From Amycolatopsis echigonensis (GTDB taxonomy: Bacteria; Actinomycetota; Actinomycetes; Mycobacteriales; Pseudonocardiaceae), in NCBI RefSeq assembly GCF_014174495.1, contig NZ_JACJHR010000029.1, positions 1 through 64,000 of the forward strand: 64,000 bases of DNA, read 5' to 3'. The notes beneath the pieces were generated by a model. It did no database searches. It saw only the letters and a list, made by a program, of their open reading frames with translations, and was not told the origin of the DNA. Position 1 is the stretch's first letter. The number at the start of each line of letters is the position of its first letter. This document shows, one piece after another, positions 16,754 through 25,377 of this stretch. The position numbers and the translations under genes were made by a program.

Positions 16754-17911
16754 TCACCGTCGTGCTCGACCAGAATCGCCCGCCGGATTCGTCGGAACCG
16801 ACGGACTCCCCTTCGTCAGCACGTTCTCCACCAAAGCGGCCAGCAACGCGGTCCGCCGCGGCAATTCCTCGACCAGGACATGTTCGTGATCGGCGTGCGC
16901 TCCGCCGCCGACCGCACCGAGACCGTCGAGCGTCGGCACGCCCAAACCCGCGGTGTAATTGCCGTCCGAAGCCCCGCCGACAGCCGCCTCGGTCAATTCC
17001 GGCAACCCGAGTTCCGCGGCCAGTTCCTTGGCCAGCCCGTACAACGCGGCCGAGGAGACCGCGTCCAGCGGCGGCCGGTTGATCCCGCCGCTGACCCGGA
17101 CCTGTGCGTCGGTGAGCACCGGTCGCAACGCACGGACCTCACGATCGACGCGAAGCTGTTCTTCCTCGTCCCACACCCGCACGTCGACCTCAACCGCGGC
17201 CGCGGCGGGCACGGTGTTGACCGTGGTGCCAGCCGAAAGCACCGTCGGCACGACGCTGGTGCCCCGTTCCGGATCGGCGAGCGCGGCGACCGCGAGGACC
17301 TGATGTGCGATCTCGATGCCGGCGTTGATCCCCTTCTCCGGTTCGAGCCCGGCATGCGAGGCGCGTCCGGTCACCTCGATCCGGTAGTGGGAAACGCCTT
17401 TGCGCCGGGTCTTGATCGCTCCGCCATCCGCCGAAGCCTCCAGCACGAACGCCGCCGCGCAGCCTCGCGCCTCTTCCTCGATCAGCCCCCGCGACGACGG
17501 CGAGCCCAGCTCCTCGTCCCCGGTGACCAAAATGGACAGTCCACTTCGGTCGGGCAGGGAGGCCGCGACATGCAAGGCCATGACAACGCCGGTCTTCATG
17601 TCGAAGCAGCCCGGCCCGCGCAAGACGCCGTCTTGCACGGAAAACGGATGCGTCTCCAGCGAACCCATCGGCCAGACCGTGTCGTGATGGCCGAGCAGCA
17701 GTACCCGCGGCGGACCGGCACCGAACCGCCAGCGCAGGTGCGTCCGTCCATCCAGGACAATGCGTTCCGGCTCCACGCCGAGCAACGCCTTGCCGACACC
17801 GGTCAGCACGTCCGCGCTGTGCGCGACCGCGTCGAGGTCGGAGGACGGAGATTCGCAGCGCACCAGCGTTTCGATGTCGGCGAGCAGAGCGTCCACAGCG
17901 AACTCGGTCAT
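16754..17911 (-). CDS. M20 metallopeptidase/amidohydrolase, probable N-succinyl-L-amino acid desuccinylase
   Basis: The 385-residue protein belongs to the M20 (carboxypeptidase G2/ArgE/DapE) family. It has a two-zinc site with HHDTVW (His76, Asp77 region), GPGCFDMKTG (Asp104), GDEELGS (Glu133-Glu134) and the C-terminal GGGAHADHE. The dimerisation domain is inserted in the middle. In the N-succinylamino acid racemase pathway an M20 enzyme releases the L-amino acid from N-succinyl-L-amino acid, which makes the route irreversible; this gene lies in the right position for that. Glutamate carboxypeptidase-type activity on peptides is an alternative. Its ATG overlaps the deacylase stop. Confidence 0.85.
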   Translation of the reverse strand: MTEFAVDALLADIETLVRCESPSSDLDAVAHSADVLTGVGKALLGVEPERIVLDGRTHLRWRFGAGPPRVLLLGHHDTVWPMGSLETHPFSVQDGVLRGPGCFDMKTGVVMALHVAASLPDRSGLSILVTGDEELGSPSSRGLIEEEARGCAAAFVLEASADGGAIKTRRKGVSHYRIEVTGRASHAGLEPEKGINAGIEIAHQVLAVAALADPERGTSVVPTVLSAGTTVNTVPAAAAVEVDVRVWDEEEQLRVDREVRALRPVLTDAQVRVSGGINRPPLDAVSSAALYGLAKELAAELGLPELTEAAVGGASDGNYTAGLGVPTLDGLGAVGGGAHADHEHVLVEELPRRTALLAALVENVLTKGSPSVPTNPAGDSGRARR

Positions 17912-19383
17912 CGCGGCTCACCCCGCAGCGGCTGGCCGGGGAACGCGTCGGTGAGCAGCTGCCCGTCGCGCACCACCGGAGTGCCCGCGACGAACAGGTG
18001 CCGGACGCCGACCGCGGGCCGGGTCGCGTCGAAATACGTTGCGGTGTCAGTGATCGTGGCCGGATCGAGGACGACGATGTCCGCGTCCGCACCGACGTTC
18101 AACCGGCCCTTCGTCCGCGCACCGGGCGCGACCTCGTCGAGCACCCGCGCCGGGAGATAGGAGCAGCGCCGGAACGCTTCCAACCAGGTCCAAACACCGG
18201 CCTCGCGCACCATCAGCCGCAGCGACTTCGAGAACGTGCCCGCCGTGCGCGGATGGGTGGCACCACCAGGCGGCAAAGGCCACTCGGTGGATTCGTTGGC
18301 CCCGTTTTGCCAGTACACCGGCATCGCGTCGCTCGCGACGATCGAGTCCGGGAAGGCCAGCGCCTGGTGCAGCAGGGTGCGGTCGGCCGGGTCTTCCTCG
18401 TCGAGGAACTCCAGGATGCAGGGCGCACCCGGCGTCTCGGCGCGGACCTGCAGCAACCGGCCCTCGTCCGCGATCCGCTCGCCGGTCTCCAGCAGGATCA
18501 CCCGCGTCGGGTTGAGGCCCTTCATCTTCAGCCGCTCCGGCGAGATGAAAGCCGCGCCGACCGCGGTGCTGCCCGCGCCGTACGGATAGGCCTCGACGGT
18601 CACCCGCGACCCCGCGGCACGGCCCGACTCCAGCGCGGCGAGCACGCGGTCGATGTGCCGGCCGGAGGTGCTGTTGACGTGGCAGTGGTGCATCGCCGCG
18701 CCGGTCTCGGCCGCGACGATCGCGATCTCCTCGGACCCGTCGGCCGGCGTGCCCGGATCGACCTCGACCAGCTCGCGGACGTGCGTGTACGTCGGCGCTT
18801 CGGCCTGCTTGGCGAGCTTCGCCAGAGCCAGGAACTCGGCCGGATCGCTGGCCGGCGCGTATCCGAGCAGCACGCCGACGCCGAGCGCACCGGCCGCCAG
18901 CTCACCCTCCACAAGGGACAGCCAGGCGGCCAGCTCGGTCTTCGACGAGGACCGCTGCCAGGCCGGATTGCCGAGCACGGAGAGTCCGGTGTTGATGTTC
19001 GCGTCCGGTTCGATGCCGGCGAGCACCTTCGCCCGCGCGGAACCCCACGAGGCCGAGAAGCCGTAGTGCAGCGGACGCCCGGCCGCGGCGGCCTCGGCGT
19101 AAGCCCGTTCGACCGGCATCAACCCGGCCTCGAGGTCGAGGGCCGTCGTGACTCCGTCCATCGCCTGCAGCCGCTGACCGGCGATCGTGTGCACGTGGCT
19201 GTGCAGATCGATGAACCCCGGCCCGACGATGTACCCGGCGACGTCGATCTCTACCTGGTCGTCCGCACTCGGCAGTCCTGGTCCGACCGCGATCACTTCG
19301 CCGTCGGATACCAGCACGTCAGCTGTGCCGTCGAAGCCCGTAGCCGGGTCGATGACGCGACCGCCACGCAGCAGTGTCCGCAT
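17908..19383 (-). CDS. N-acyl-D-amino-acid deacylase / D-glutamate deacylase-type amidohydrolase
   Basis: The 491-residue metal-dependent amidohydrolase resembles the D-aminoacylase/dihydroorotase group. It has HSH (His61, His63) at the end of the first beta-strand, Glu85 as a possible bridging ligand, His201, the HHCH cluster (232-235) and Asp352 in SDAMP as the likely catalytic base. Such enzymes remove N-acyl groups from D-amino acids. It is the first gene of the long minus-strand locus, with a strong GAGGAGG site and a TAGGGT promoter hexamer upstream. It would free D-amino acids that the following GNAT, racemase and M20 enzymes can turn into L-amino acids. The exact acyl and side-chain preference is unknown. 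Confidence 0.84.
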   Translation of the reverse strand: MRTLLRGGRVIDPATGFDGTADVLVSDGEVIAVGPGLPSADDQVEIDVAGYIVGPGFIDLHSHVHTIAGQRLQAMDGVTTALDLEAGLMPVERAYAEAAAAGRPLHYGFSASWGSARAKVLAGIEPDANINTGLSVLGNPAWQRSSSKTELAAWLSLVEGELAAGALGVGVLLGYAPASDPAEFLALAKLAKQAEAPTYTHVRELVEVDPGTPADGSEEIAIVAAETGAAMHHCHVNSTSGRHIDRVLAALESGRAAGSRVTVEAYPYGAGSTAVGAAFISPERLKMKGLNPTRVILLETGERIADEGRLLQVRAETPGAPCILEFLDEEDPADRTLLHQALAFPDSIVASDAMPVYWQNGANESTEWPLPPGGATHPRTAGTFSKSLRLMVREAGVWTWLEAFRRCSYLPARVLDEVAPGARTKGRLNVGADADIVVLDPATITDTATYFDATRPAVGVRHLFVAGTPVVRDGQLLTDAFPGQPLRGEPR

Positions 19384-19410
19384 GCTTGCCTCCTCGCCTC
19401 GCTGCTGGCG

Positions 19411-19437
19411 ACCCTAGGAGGTTTCCCGGACGGTCCG
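19411..19437 (-). promoter_or_regulatory. Candidate promoter and dyad for the D-amino-acid locus
   Basis: On the minus strand a TAGGGT hexamer (19411-19416) stands about 28 bases before the ATG of the deacylase gene, with a GAGGAGG site between. The dyad CGGAC-G-GTCCG (19427-19437) lies in the spacer/-35 region. The same half-sites occur before the PucR gene at 14674-14689, so this is a candidate PucR operator. Confidence 0.4.
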
Positions 19438-19534
19438 TTCGTGCGCGCGGACGAATCCGGGGCGGCAGATCTCTCCGCGCGCACAAACCGGAATTCGCTG
19501 GGCGGGGGTGCGCGGCGGCCCTAAGCTCGCGCAC

Positions 19535-19921
19535 ATGGCCTGCCGGATCACCGAACTCATCCTGGACTGCGCCGACCCGCAACGGATGGGCGATTTCTGG
19601 TGCGAAGTCCTCGGCTACGTCGAACTCGGCTGGGACGGCGACGACCTCGAGATCGGCCCGCCCGGAGCCGGTTTCGGCGGCCCGCAGCCGACGCTGATCC
19701 TCAGCCGCGGTACCGACCCGAAACCGGCGAAACTGCCGCTGCACCTGGACGTGAACCCGACCGACCGGGACCAGGACGCGGAACTGGAACGCCTGCTCGC
19801 GGCCGGCGCGCGACCCGCCGACGTCGGCCAGACCGGCGAGGAACCGTGGCACGTGCTGGCGGACCCGGAGGGAAACGTCTTCTGCCTGCTCCGCCGCCGG
19901 GTCGACCCGGTGTCCGGCTAA
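19535..19921 (+). CDS. VOC/glyoxalase-fold protein
   Basis: A 128-residue single-domain protein begins ITELILDCADPQRMGDFWCEVLGY, the opening strand and helix of the glyoxalase/bleomycin-resistance (VOC) fold. It ends with the ADPEGNVFCLL strand typical of the superfamily. Members bind a metal and carry out varied isomerase or dioxygenase reactions, or bind drugs; this one has no specific hallmark. I took the ATG at 19535 because TAAGCT lies 7 bases before it, which suggests a leaderless message, and because the fold begins there. It is divergent from the deacylase gene and ends 15 bases before the convergent SDR. Confidence 0.8.
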   Translation: MACRITELILDCADPQRMGDFWCEVLGYVELGWDGDDLEIGPPGAGFGGPQPTLILSRGTDPKPAKLPLHLDVNPTDRDQDAELERLLAAGARPADVGQTGEEPWHVLADPEGNVFCLLRRRVDPVSG

Positions 19922-19936
19922 CCTGGCGGGCGAACC

Positions 19937-20842
19937 TCAGGTCGCCGGATCAAGCGCGGTCAGGCGTTCGGCGGTGTCCCAAAGTTCCTGTTCGCGCCGC
20001 GGATCGTAGGACTCGTCCGAGGAGCGGGCCGCCTTGTCGCGGTCGACGTAGGAACCGGTCGGGGCTTGCGTGCCGCCCAGGACGACCTCGGCGAGGTAGC
20101 GGCCCGCATCGTCGCGATGGGTGCCGAACGGGGTGAAAGCCAGCAGCGGCAGGACTCTGCGCATCATGAAGCGGCCGATAGGCCCAGCGTTGCGGGCGAG
20201 ACCAGTGGCGGGAACGAAACCCGGGTTGTAGGCGATGACGTCGACCCCGGCAGGCAAGCGGCGCGCGTACTCGTGCACCAGGTAGATCGCAGCCAGTTTG
20301 CTGGTCGAATACGCGGCACGCCCCGCGGCGGTGGTTTCGGGCTTGGGGAAGGCACGCGGGCGAGCGAGGACGTCGGGTGAGTCCCATGCAGGCCGAGGCA
20401 CCATCCCCAGGTTGTGCGTGAAATCGCCGAAATGCGTGTCGCTGACTGTGACCACGATCCGGCCGCGGCCGCCGAAGCGGTCTTCGAAAGCGCGGACGAA
20501 CACATGGTTGGCGAGCACGTTCACCATGAATGTTGACTCGATCCCCTCTGGGCCTTCGATCAGGTTGTCCGTGTACTGGACGCCCGCATTGCCCACGAAG
20601 TGGCGCAGCGGCGGCAGGTCACCGCGGTCGAGCCGGTGGCAGATCTCGGCAGCGGCCGATCGGACGCTCTTCAGCGAGTTCAAGTCCGCCACGACGTACG
20701 AGACGTTGCCGCTGAACTGCGAGCCGGTGGATTCGCGGGCGACGACAACCAGATGGGTGTCCGGCGACCGGCGCAGGATGTGCTCGGAGGCGATCCGGCC
20801 GATACCGCGAGTCGCGCCGGTCATCACGATGGTGTGCTGCAT
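19937..20842 (-). CDS. SDR-family oxidoreductase (retinol/protochlorophyllide reductase-like)
   Basis: The 301-residue Rossmann protein has the cofactor motif TGATRGIG near residue 8, an NAG motif (about 89-91) and the catalytic YSTSK (Tyr in the second third, four residues before Lys). The length and the separate C-terminal cap place it with SDRs of the retinol dehydrogenase or light-dependent protochlorophyllide-reductase-like type, NADP(H)-dependent. It is divergent from the XRE-type regulator at 20972, with 129 bases between them, an arrangement common for a regulator and its target. The substrate is unknown. Confidence 0.85.
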   Translation of the reverse strand: MQHTIVMTGATRGIGRIASEHILRRSPDTHLVVVARESTGSQFSGNVSYVVADLNSLKSVRSAAAEICHRLDRGDLPPLRHFVGNAGVQYTDNLIEGPEGIESTFMVNVLANHVFVRAFEDRFGGRGRIVVTVSDTHFGDFTHNLGMVPRPAWDSPDVLARPRAFPKPETTAAGRAAYSTSKLAAIYLVHEYARRLPAGVDVIAYNPGFVPATGLARNAGPIGRFMMRRVLPLLAFTPFGTHRDDAGRYLAEVVLGGTQAPTGSYVDRDKAARSSDESYDPRREQELWDTAERLTALDPAT

Positions 20843-20971
20843 CGAAGTCTCCCTTGCTGGTCACTGCACACCGGAATTTCCTCGCACTCGCCGCCGCCAG
20901 CCAGTGGCTTGGATGTCCCTAGGACTGGCAGTACCCAGGCTCAACGATCGCCGCGCCGCCAGAATGGGCTC

Positions 20972-21844
20972 ATGCCCGAATTCGGCGAGCTCCTGCACGG
21001 CTGGCGCGACCGGCTTTCACCTGTCGACGCCGGCTTCACCGCGACGGCCGGCAGGCGTGCGCCCGGACTGCGGCGTGAGGAGCTCGCGCAACTGGCCGGA
21101 CTCTCGGTCGACTACGTCCTGCGTCTGGAGCAGGGCCGCGCGAAGAACCCTTCCGCCCAGGTCGTCGGCTCCCTCGCCCGAGCGCTGCAGCTCTCCCGGG
21201 CCGAACGCGACCAGCTCTACCGCAGCGCCGGACTCCTGCCGCCGCGCGACGGCACGATCAGCGCCCACGTTCCCGCGAGCATCCAACGGCTCGCCCTGCG
21301 CCTGGGCGACGTCCCGATCGGCGTGTTCACCGCGGACTGGACGCTGGTGTGGTGGAACGCCATGTGGTGCGCCCTGATCGGCGATCCCTCCGCGCTCCCG
21401 GTCGAGCAACGCAACCTCGCCCTAGCCTTGTTCGGCAATGGCCCGGCCCTGCCGCCCCTTGAGGCCGAACACGGATTCGACGCCTTCGAAGCGTCGATCG
21501 TGGCCGACCTCAAAGACGCCGTCTCCCGCTATCCCGCCGACGCCCGGCTCAATCGCCTCGTCCGAGATCTCCGTGCGGAATCGGAAGCCTTCGCGCGCCA
21601 CTGGGTCACGGAGTCCGCTGCCCAGCACACGAGCGAGCAAAAGACGATCTATCACCCCGACGTCGGCGAGATCCGGCTTGACTGCGATGTCCTCCTGGCC
21701 CCGGGAGCAGACCTCCGCATGGTCACCTACACCGCGGCGACCGGCACCACCGACGCGGGGAAGCTCGACCTCCTCCGCGTCACCCGCGGTCAGGCCACTG
21801 GCTCCGCGCCGCAACGGGTGCAGAGCCCCGGCGGCCCAATGTGA
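20972..21844 (+). CDS. XRE-type transcriptional regulator with MmyB-like ligand domain
   Basis: The 290-residue protein starts with a Cro/CI-type helix-turn-helix (about 10-75: RREELAQLAGLSVDYVLRLE core). This is followed by a C-terminal MmyB-like PAS-type domain beginning near residue 105 (GVFTADWTLVWWNAMW). Such regulators usually repress a divergent reductase gene and may bind a fatty-acid-like ligand, so the SDR at 19937-20842 is the obvious candidate target. The start has no clear ribosome-binding site. Its 3' end overlaps the convergent metallo-hydrolase gene by 65 bases. Confidence 0.88.
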   Translation: MPEFGELLHGWRDRLSPVDAGFTATAGRRAPGLRREELAQLAGLSVDYVLRLEQGRAKNPSAQVVGSLARALQLSRAERDQLYRSAGLLPPRDGTISAHVPASIQRLALRLGDVPIGVFTADWTLVWWNAMWCALIGDPSALPVEQRNLALALFGNGPALPPLEAEHGFDAFEASIVADLKDAVSRYPADARLNRLVRDLRAESEAFARHWVTESAAQHTSEQKTIYHPDVGEIRLDCDVLLAPGADLRMVTYTAATGTTDAGKLDLLRVTRGQATGSAPQRVQSPGGPM

Positions 21845-22751
21845 CAAGGCTGCCCAGCCACTCCCGGTAGCGGAACTGCCCGGTCCGGACCAGGTCGGCG
21901 GCGAACTCGAAGTCGTACCCAGCCTGACCACGCCGGACCCGGCCAGCCGAGGGCACGGGGAAATGCGTCGGAACGAAGACAGCGCCGCTGCCCGCCGCCT
22001 CATCCAGCAAAGCGCCCCGCACCCGCGCCGCCGCTCCCGGCTCGACGCAGTACCGAGTGCTCAGCTCCGGATGCCGGATCTGCACCCCGTGGTGCATCGT
22101 GTCCCCGGCGAGCAGGACGGTCCCGGCACTGCCGCGGACCCGCACGCACACGTTCCCCGGCGTGTGTCCGGCCGCGGGAACGAGTTCGGCGTGCCTGCCC
22201 ACCACCGCGTCCGGAGCGACAAAACGAAGCTGTCCGGCCTGCTCGATCGGCAGGACGCTGTCGGCCAGGTAGTCACCGGTCCGGCGCATGGCCGCCCCAC
22301 CGGCTTCACTCGACCAGTAACGGAACTCCTCCTCGACCACGAAATGCGGAGCGTGCGGGAAAACCGGTTCCCGCTGGGCAGTGGCAGCGCCGACGTGGTC
22401 GGTGTGCAGATGAGTGAACACGACCGCATCGACGTCCGCCTCCCGCAGCCCGGTCGCGAGGAACTGTTGCCTCCAGCGGTCCGGCAGCTGGTCGAACTCG
22501 GGCCGCTGACGGTCCTTCCCCGCCCCGACGCACGCGTCGACGACCAGCACCTCGTCCGCCGAGCAGACGAGGAACGACTGAATGACGAACACCAGCTTCT
22601 CCGCCGCCCGGTCGAACCACGGTTCCCGCGCGTACCAGTCGGCCAGATCCGGCTCGAGCCCCGGGAAGAACTCCCCGGGGTCGATCAGCAACCGGTCGTC
22701 CTCGATCAGGGGAACGACCGCGACGTCACCGAGATCGAACCAGTGCGCCAT
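21780..22751 (-). CDS. MBL-fold metallo-hydrolase
   Basis: This 323-residue metallo-beta-lactamase-fold protein has the metal motif HLHTDH in VFTHLHTDHVG (about 113-123), a GHTPG region with the third-site histidine, and LAGDTMHH with the bridging Asp. The layout suits lactonases and other hydrolases of the N-acyl-homoserine lactonase or related group rather than true beta-lactamases. Its start overlaps the stop of the MFS transporter gene by 26 bases, so it is the last gene of a three-gene operon (esterase, transporter, hydrolase). The 3' end overlaps the convergent regulator gene by 65 bases. Confidence 0.86.
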   Translation of the reverse strand: MAHWFDLGDVAVVPLIEDDRLLIDPGEFFPGLEPDLADWYAREPWFDRAAEKLVFVIQSFLVCSADEVLVVDACVGAGKDRQRPEFDQLPDRWRQQFLATGLREADVDAVVFTHLHTDHVGAATAQREPVFPHAPHFVVEEEFRYWSSEAGGAAMRRTGDYLADSVLPIEQAGQLRFVAPDAVVGRHAELVPAAGHTPGNVCVRVRGSAGTVLLAGDTMHHGVQIRHPELSTRYCVEPGAAARVRGALLDEAAGSGAVFVPTHFPVPSAGRVRRGQAGYDFEFAADLVRTGQFRYREWLGSLVTLGRRGSAPVAARSQWPDRG

Positions 22752-23955
22752 CGCGCTCCCTCCCAGCGGTCGAGCGCACCCGGCTCAGCCCCACCGCACA
22801 GGCGATCGCCACCAGCACGGGAACAGCGGTCACCAGCACGATCGTCTGGGCCGACAACGCCAGCGCGAGCAGCAAGCCCGCTACGCCCGGCCCGACGATG
22901 GACCCGATCCGCCCCAGCGCCGCGGCCCAGCCGACGCCGGTGGTGCGCGTGCTCGCGGGATAGATCGAGACCGCGAGGGTCAGCTGCCCGATCTGCCCAG
23001 CCGTGACCCCGAAACCGGCACCGGCCAGCAGCACGAACAGCAGAGTCTCGCGGACCGGCACCGTCGCGACGAGGACCATGCACACGGCCCCGATGGCGGG
23101 CATCAGGATCAGCGCGCGGGCGATCCCGATCCGCGCGGCCAGCGGGATGAGCACCAGGCCGCCCGCGATCCCGCCGAGGGTGAGGAACGCGAGTCCCAGC
23201 GGGGCCTTCCCGGCGGCGAAACCGTAGCCGGTGAGAAGCGTCGGGACCCAGGAAATCAGCACGTACGCGGTGATGAAGATGAGGAACGAGAACGCCCAGA
23301 TGAGCGCGGTCGGAAGGCGCAGTCCCGGGCCGAACAGCCTGCTTACCTTGGCCTCCTGCTTCGCGCTGCTCTCCACGGTCGGTTCCCGCTTGGGCAGCAC
23401 CATGGCCATCACTGCGGCCAGCAGCAGCGGAGCGAGCCCGGCGACGTAGAAGACCCCGGCGGACCCGACGCTGTGCAGCAGTTTGCCGCCGAAGAACCCG
23501 CCGAGGCTGCTCCCGGACGCGAGACCGAGGGTCACCGCCACCGAAACCAGCTCCCGGCGGCCGTCCGCGCTGTGCTTCGTCGCGAGGGAAACCCCGGCCG
23601 GCAGCACCAAACCCAGGCCGAGCCCGGTCACCAACCGGCTCGCGGCGAAGACCGGCATGGACTTCAGGTGCAGGATCGCGGCGGTCAGCACGGTCGCCGC
23701 CGCGAAGATCAGGACGCCGGTGAGCACCACGGACCGGGACCTCATCCGGGCTCCGACGTAACCCGCGGCCAGGTACCCGGCGACGACGCCGATGTTGGTC
23801 AGCACCAACGGCAACGTGAACGCGGCGGGTGCGGAAGCCCATTCTTTCGACAGCGTCGGGATCGTGAACGACAGAGCGGCGGTGTCGAAGCCGTCGAGAA
23901 GAACGGCGAAGAAGCAGAGCAGGACGACTGGCCAGTGGATGCCGGGCTTGCTCAT
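22726..23955 (-). CDS. MFS transporter, aromatic-acid/H+ symporter-like
   Basis: The 409-residue protein has twelve predicted membrane segments. The early motif LLDGFDTAALSFTIPTL matches the aromatic-acid:H+ symporter branch of the MFS, where a conserved Asp in helix 1 is needed. A GYVGARMRSRSVVLTG stretch follows as the loop 2-3 signature. ATGA overlap with the esterase gene fixes the ATG. With an esterase before it and an MBL hydrolase after it, it may bring in an aromatic or ester substrate that these enzymes process. That role is inferred. Confidence 0.85.
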   Translation of the reverse strand: MSKPGIHWPVVLLCFFAVLLDGFDTAALSFTIPTLSKEWASAPAAFTLPLVLTNIGVVAGYLAAGYVGARMRSRSVVLTGVLIFAAATVLTAAILHLKSMPVFAASRLVTGLGLGLVLPAGVSLATKHSADGRRELVSVAVTLGLASGSSLGGFFGGKLLHSVGSAGVFYVAGLAPLLLAAVMAMVLPKREPTVESSAKQEAKVSRLFGPGLRLPTALIWAFSFLIFITAYVLISWVPTLLTGYGFAAGKAPLGLAFLTLGGIAGGLVLIPLAARIGIARALILMPAIGAVCMVLVATVPVRETLLFVLLAGAGFGVTAGQIGQLTLAVSIYPASTRTTGVGWAAALGRIGSIVGPGVAGLLLALALSAQTIVLVTAVPVLVAIACAVGLSRVRSTAGRERDGALVRSR

Positions 23956-25247
23956 GGCGTGTTCTCCAGTCCGTGAGAAGGATTCCCGATCCGGAATTTC
24001 TCGCCGAGCCGCGGGTCCGGCGAGCCGGAACGCGCGAATTCGGTCCACCACAAGCGCATCTGGGCACCGAGGCGTTCGACCTCGGTCCAGCTCGTTTCCC
24101 CCAGCATCGGGCTCCCGCGCCAGGATTCCGGCGTGCCCATCAGGAACGGCAGTTCGAGACAGTGGATCGCGCCGTATCCGCCGTGCTCTGGAGCCCAATC
24201 GAATTCGTACGAGTACACGGTTCCGCCGGCTTCGGCGTACTGCCGCGCCAGTTCGCGTGCCGGACGACCGAAAAGCGGCTCGGTCTGGTCCGCGATCGCT
24301 TGCCGGATCTCAGCGTCCTCGACGCCTAAAGCGAATGCCGTGCACTCTTGCGCCGTGTACCCGATCATCAAGTCCGGCAACGGGTCGGACCGGAGCATGG
24401 CGCCGTCGACCTCGATCCCGACCAGGCCGAACGGCGGCCGGGTCGACGCCGGGTCCTTCGCCGCGTTCCACCGGAGAGTCCGCAACTGCGCGGCGAGCAA
24501 CTGGTCGGCCGAAGCAGTGGCCGGATTTCCGCCGACCGCGTCGACGAAATACTGGCCGATCTCCAGCGCCACAGCGCGTTCCTGGATGATCTCGGGAGCC
24601 GGAGAGCTCTGGACGATCGCCCGCCGGATCAGCGGACGGCTCGTCGGGTCCGACAACAACGCAAGCGTCGAAAGCGCACCAGCGGACTGGCCGAAGACGG
24701 TGACATTTCCCGGGTCGCCACCGAACGCAGCGATGTTGTCGCGCACCCATTCGAGCGCGAGCATCTGGTCCGCCAGACCGAGATTGCCCTCGCTGACGCC
24801 TTCGTGGACCAGGTAGCCAAACGCCCCCAGCCGGTAGTTGACCGACACGACGACCACGTCGCCGTCCGCGGCGAGCCTCCCGCCGTCGTACCAGGGAAGC
24901 GTGCCGCCGCCGCTCAGGAAGCCGCCACCGTGCAGCCACACCAGCACCGGACGCGCCCCGGTCAGCCCAGGCGTCGCGACGGCAAGGTGCAGGCAGTCCT
25001 CGGACTGGGGCGGTTCTCCCCGCGGCGGCCCCATCGCGGCTTCCAGGCGCGAGCCGAGCTGCGGGCAGATCGGGCCTGGCAGGAGGGCATCGACCGGCTC
25101 GGAATGCGGTGCGACCGGTCGCGGCGGCTGGAACCGTTCCGCGGTGCCGTAGCGCACTCCGCGGAACCGCAGCAGGCCGTCGTCGGTTCGAGCGCCGATG
25201 ACCGGACCGGACGGCGGCTGGGCAGTGACAGGCGGGGATTCGGTCAT
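23952..25247 (-). CDS. Type B carboxylesterase
   Basis: The 431-residue alpha/beta-hydrolase is of the carboxylesterase/para-nitrobenzyl-esterase type. It has SEDCLHL (82-88), the oxyanion hole HGGGF (106-110) and the nucleophile elbow FGQSAG (Ser188). A late acidic/His pair follows, with the probable catalytic His in AIHCLELPF. It is shorter than the 490-550 residues usual in the family. No signal peptide is seen. It is the first gene of the operon with the MFS transporter and the MBL hydrolase. The natural ester is unknown. Confidence 0.88.
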   Translation of the reverse strand: MTESPPVTAQPPSGPVIGARTDDGLLRFRGVRYGTAERFQPPRPVAPHSEPVDALLPGPICPQLGSRLEAAMGPPRGEPPQSEDCLHLAVATPGLTGARPVLVWLHGGGFLSGGGTLPWYDGGRLAADGDVVVVSVNYRLGAFGYLVHEGVSEGNLGLADQMLALEWVRDNIAAFGGDPGNVTVFGQSAGALSTLALLSDPTSRPLIRRAIVQSSPAPEIIQERAVALEIGQYFVDAVGGNPATASADQLLAAQLRTLRWNAAKDPASTRPPFGLVGIEVDGAMLRSDPLPDLMIGYTAQECTAFALGVEDAEIRQAIADQTEPLFGRPARELARQYAEAGGTVYSYEFDWAPEHGGYGAIHCLELPFLMGTPESWRGSPMLGETSWTEVERLGAQMRLWWTEFARSGSPDPRLGEKFRIGNPSHGLENTP

Positions 25248-25377
25248 CTCGGCTCTCCTTTGAGCGTGCGTCCGACGCCAGCCAGGAGACCGCCGTCGAC
25301 CCGCAGTCAGGCTAAGAAAGTCCGGAATGCCTGACCAATGCTCTTTGCCGCCCGAGACATGTGCGCCCGGCTATACC

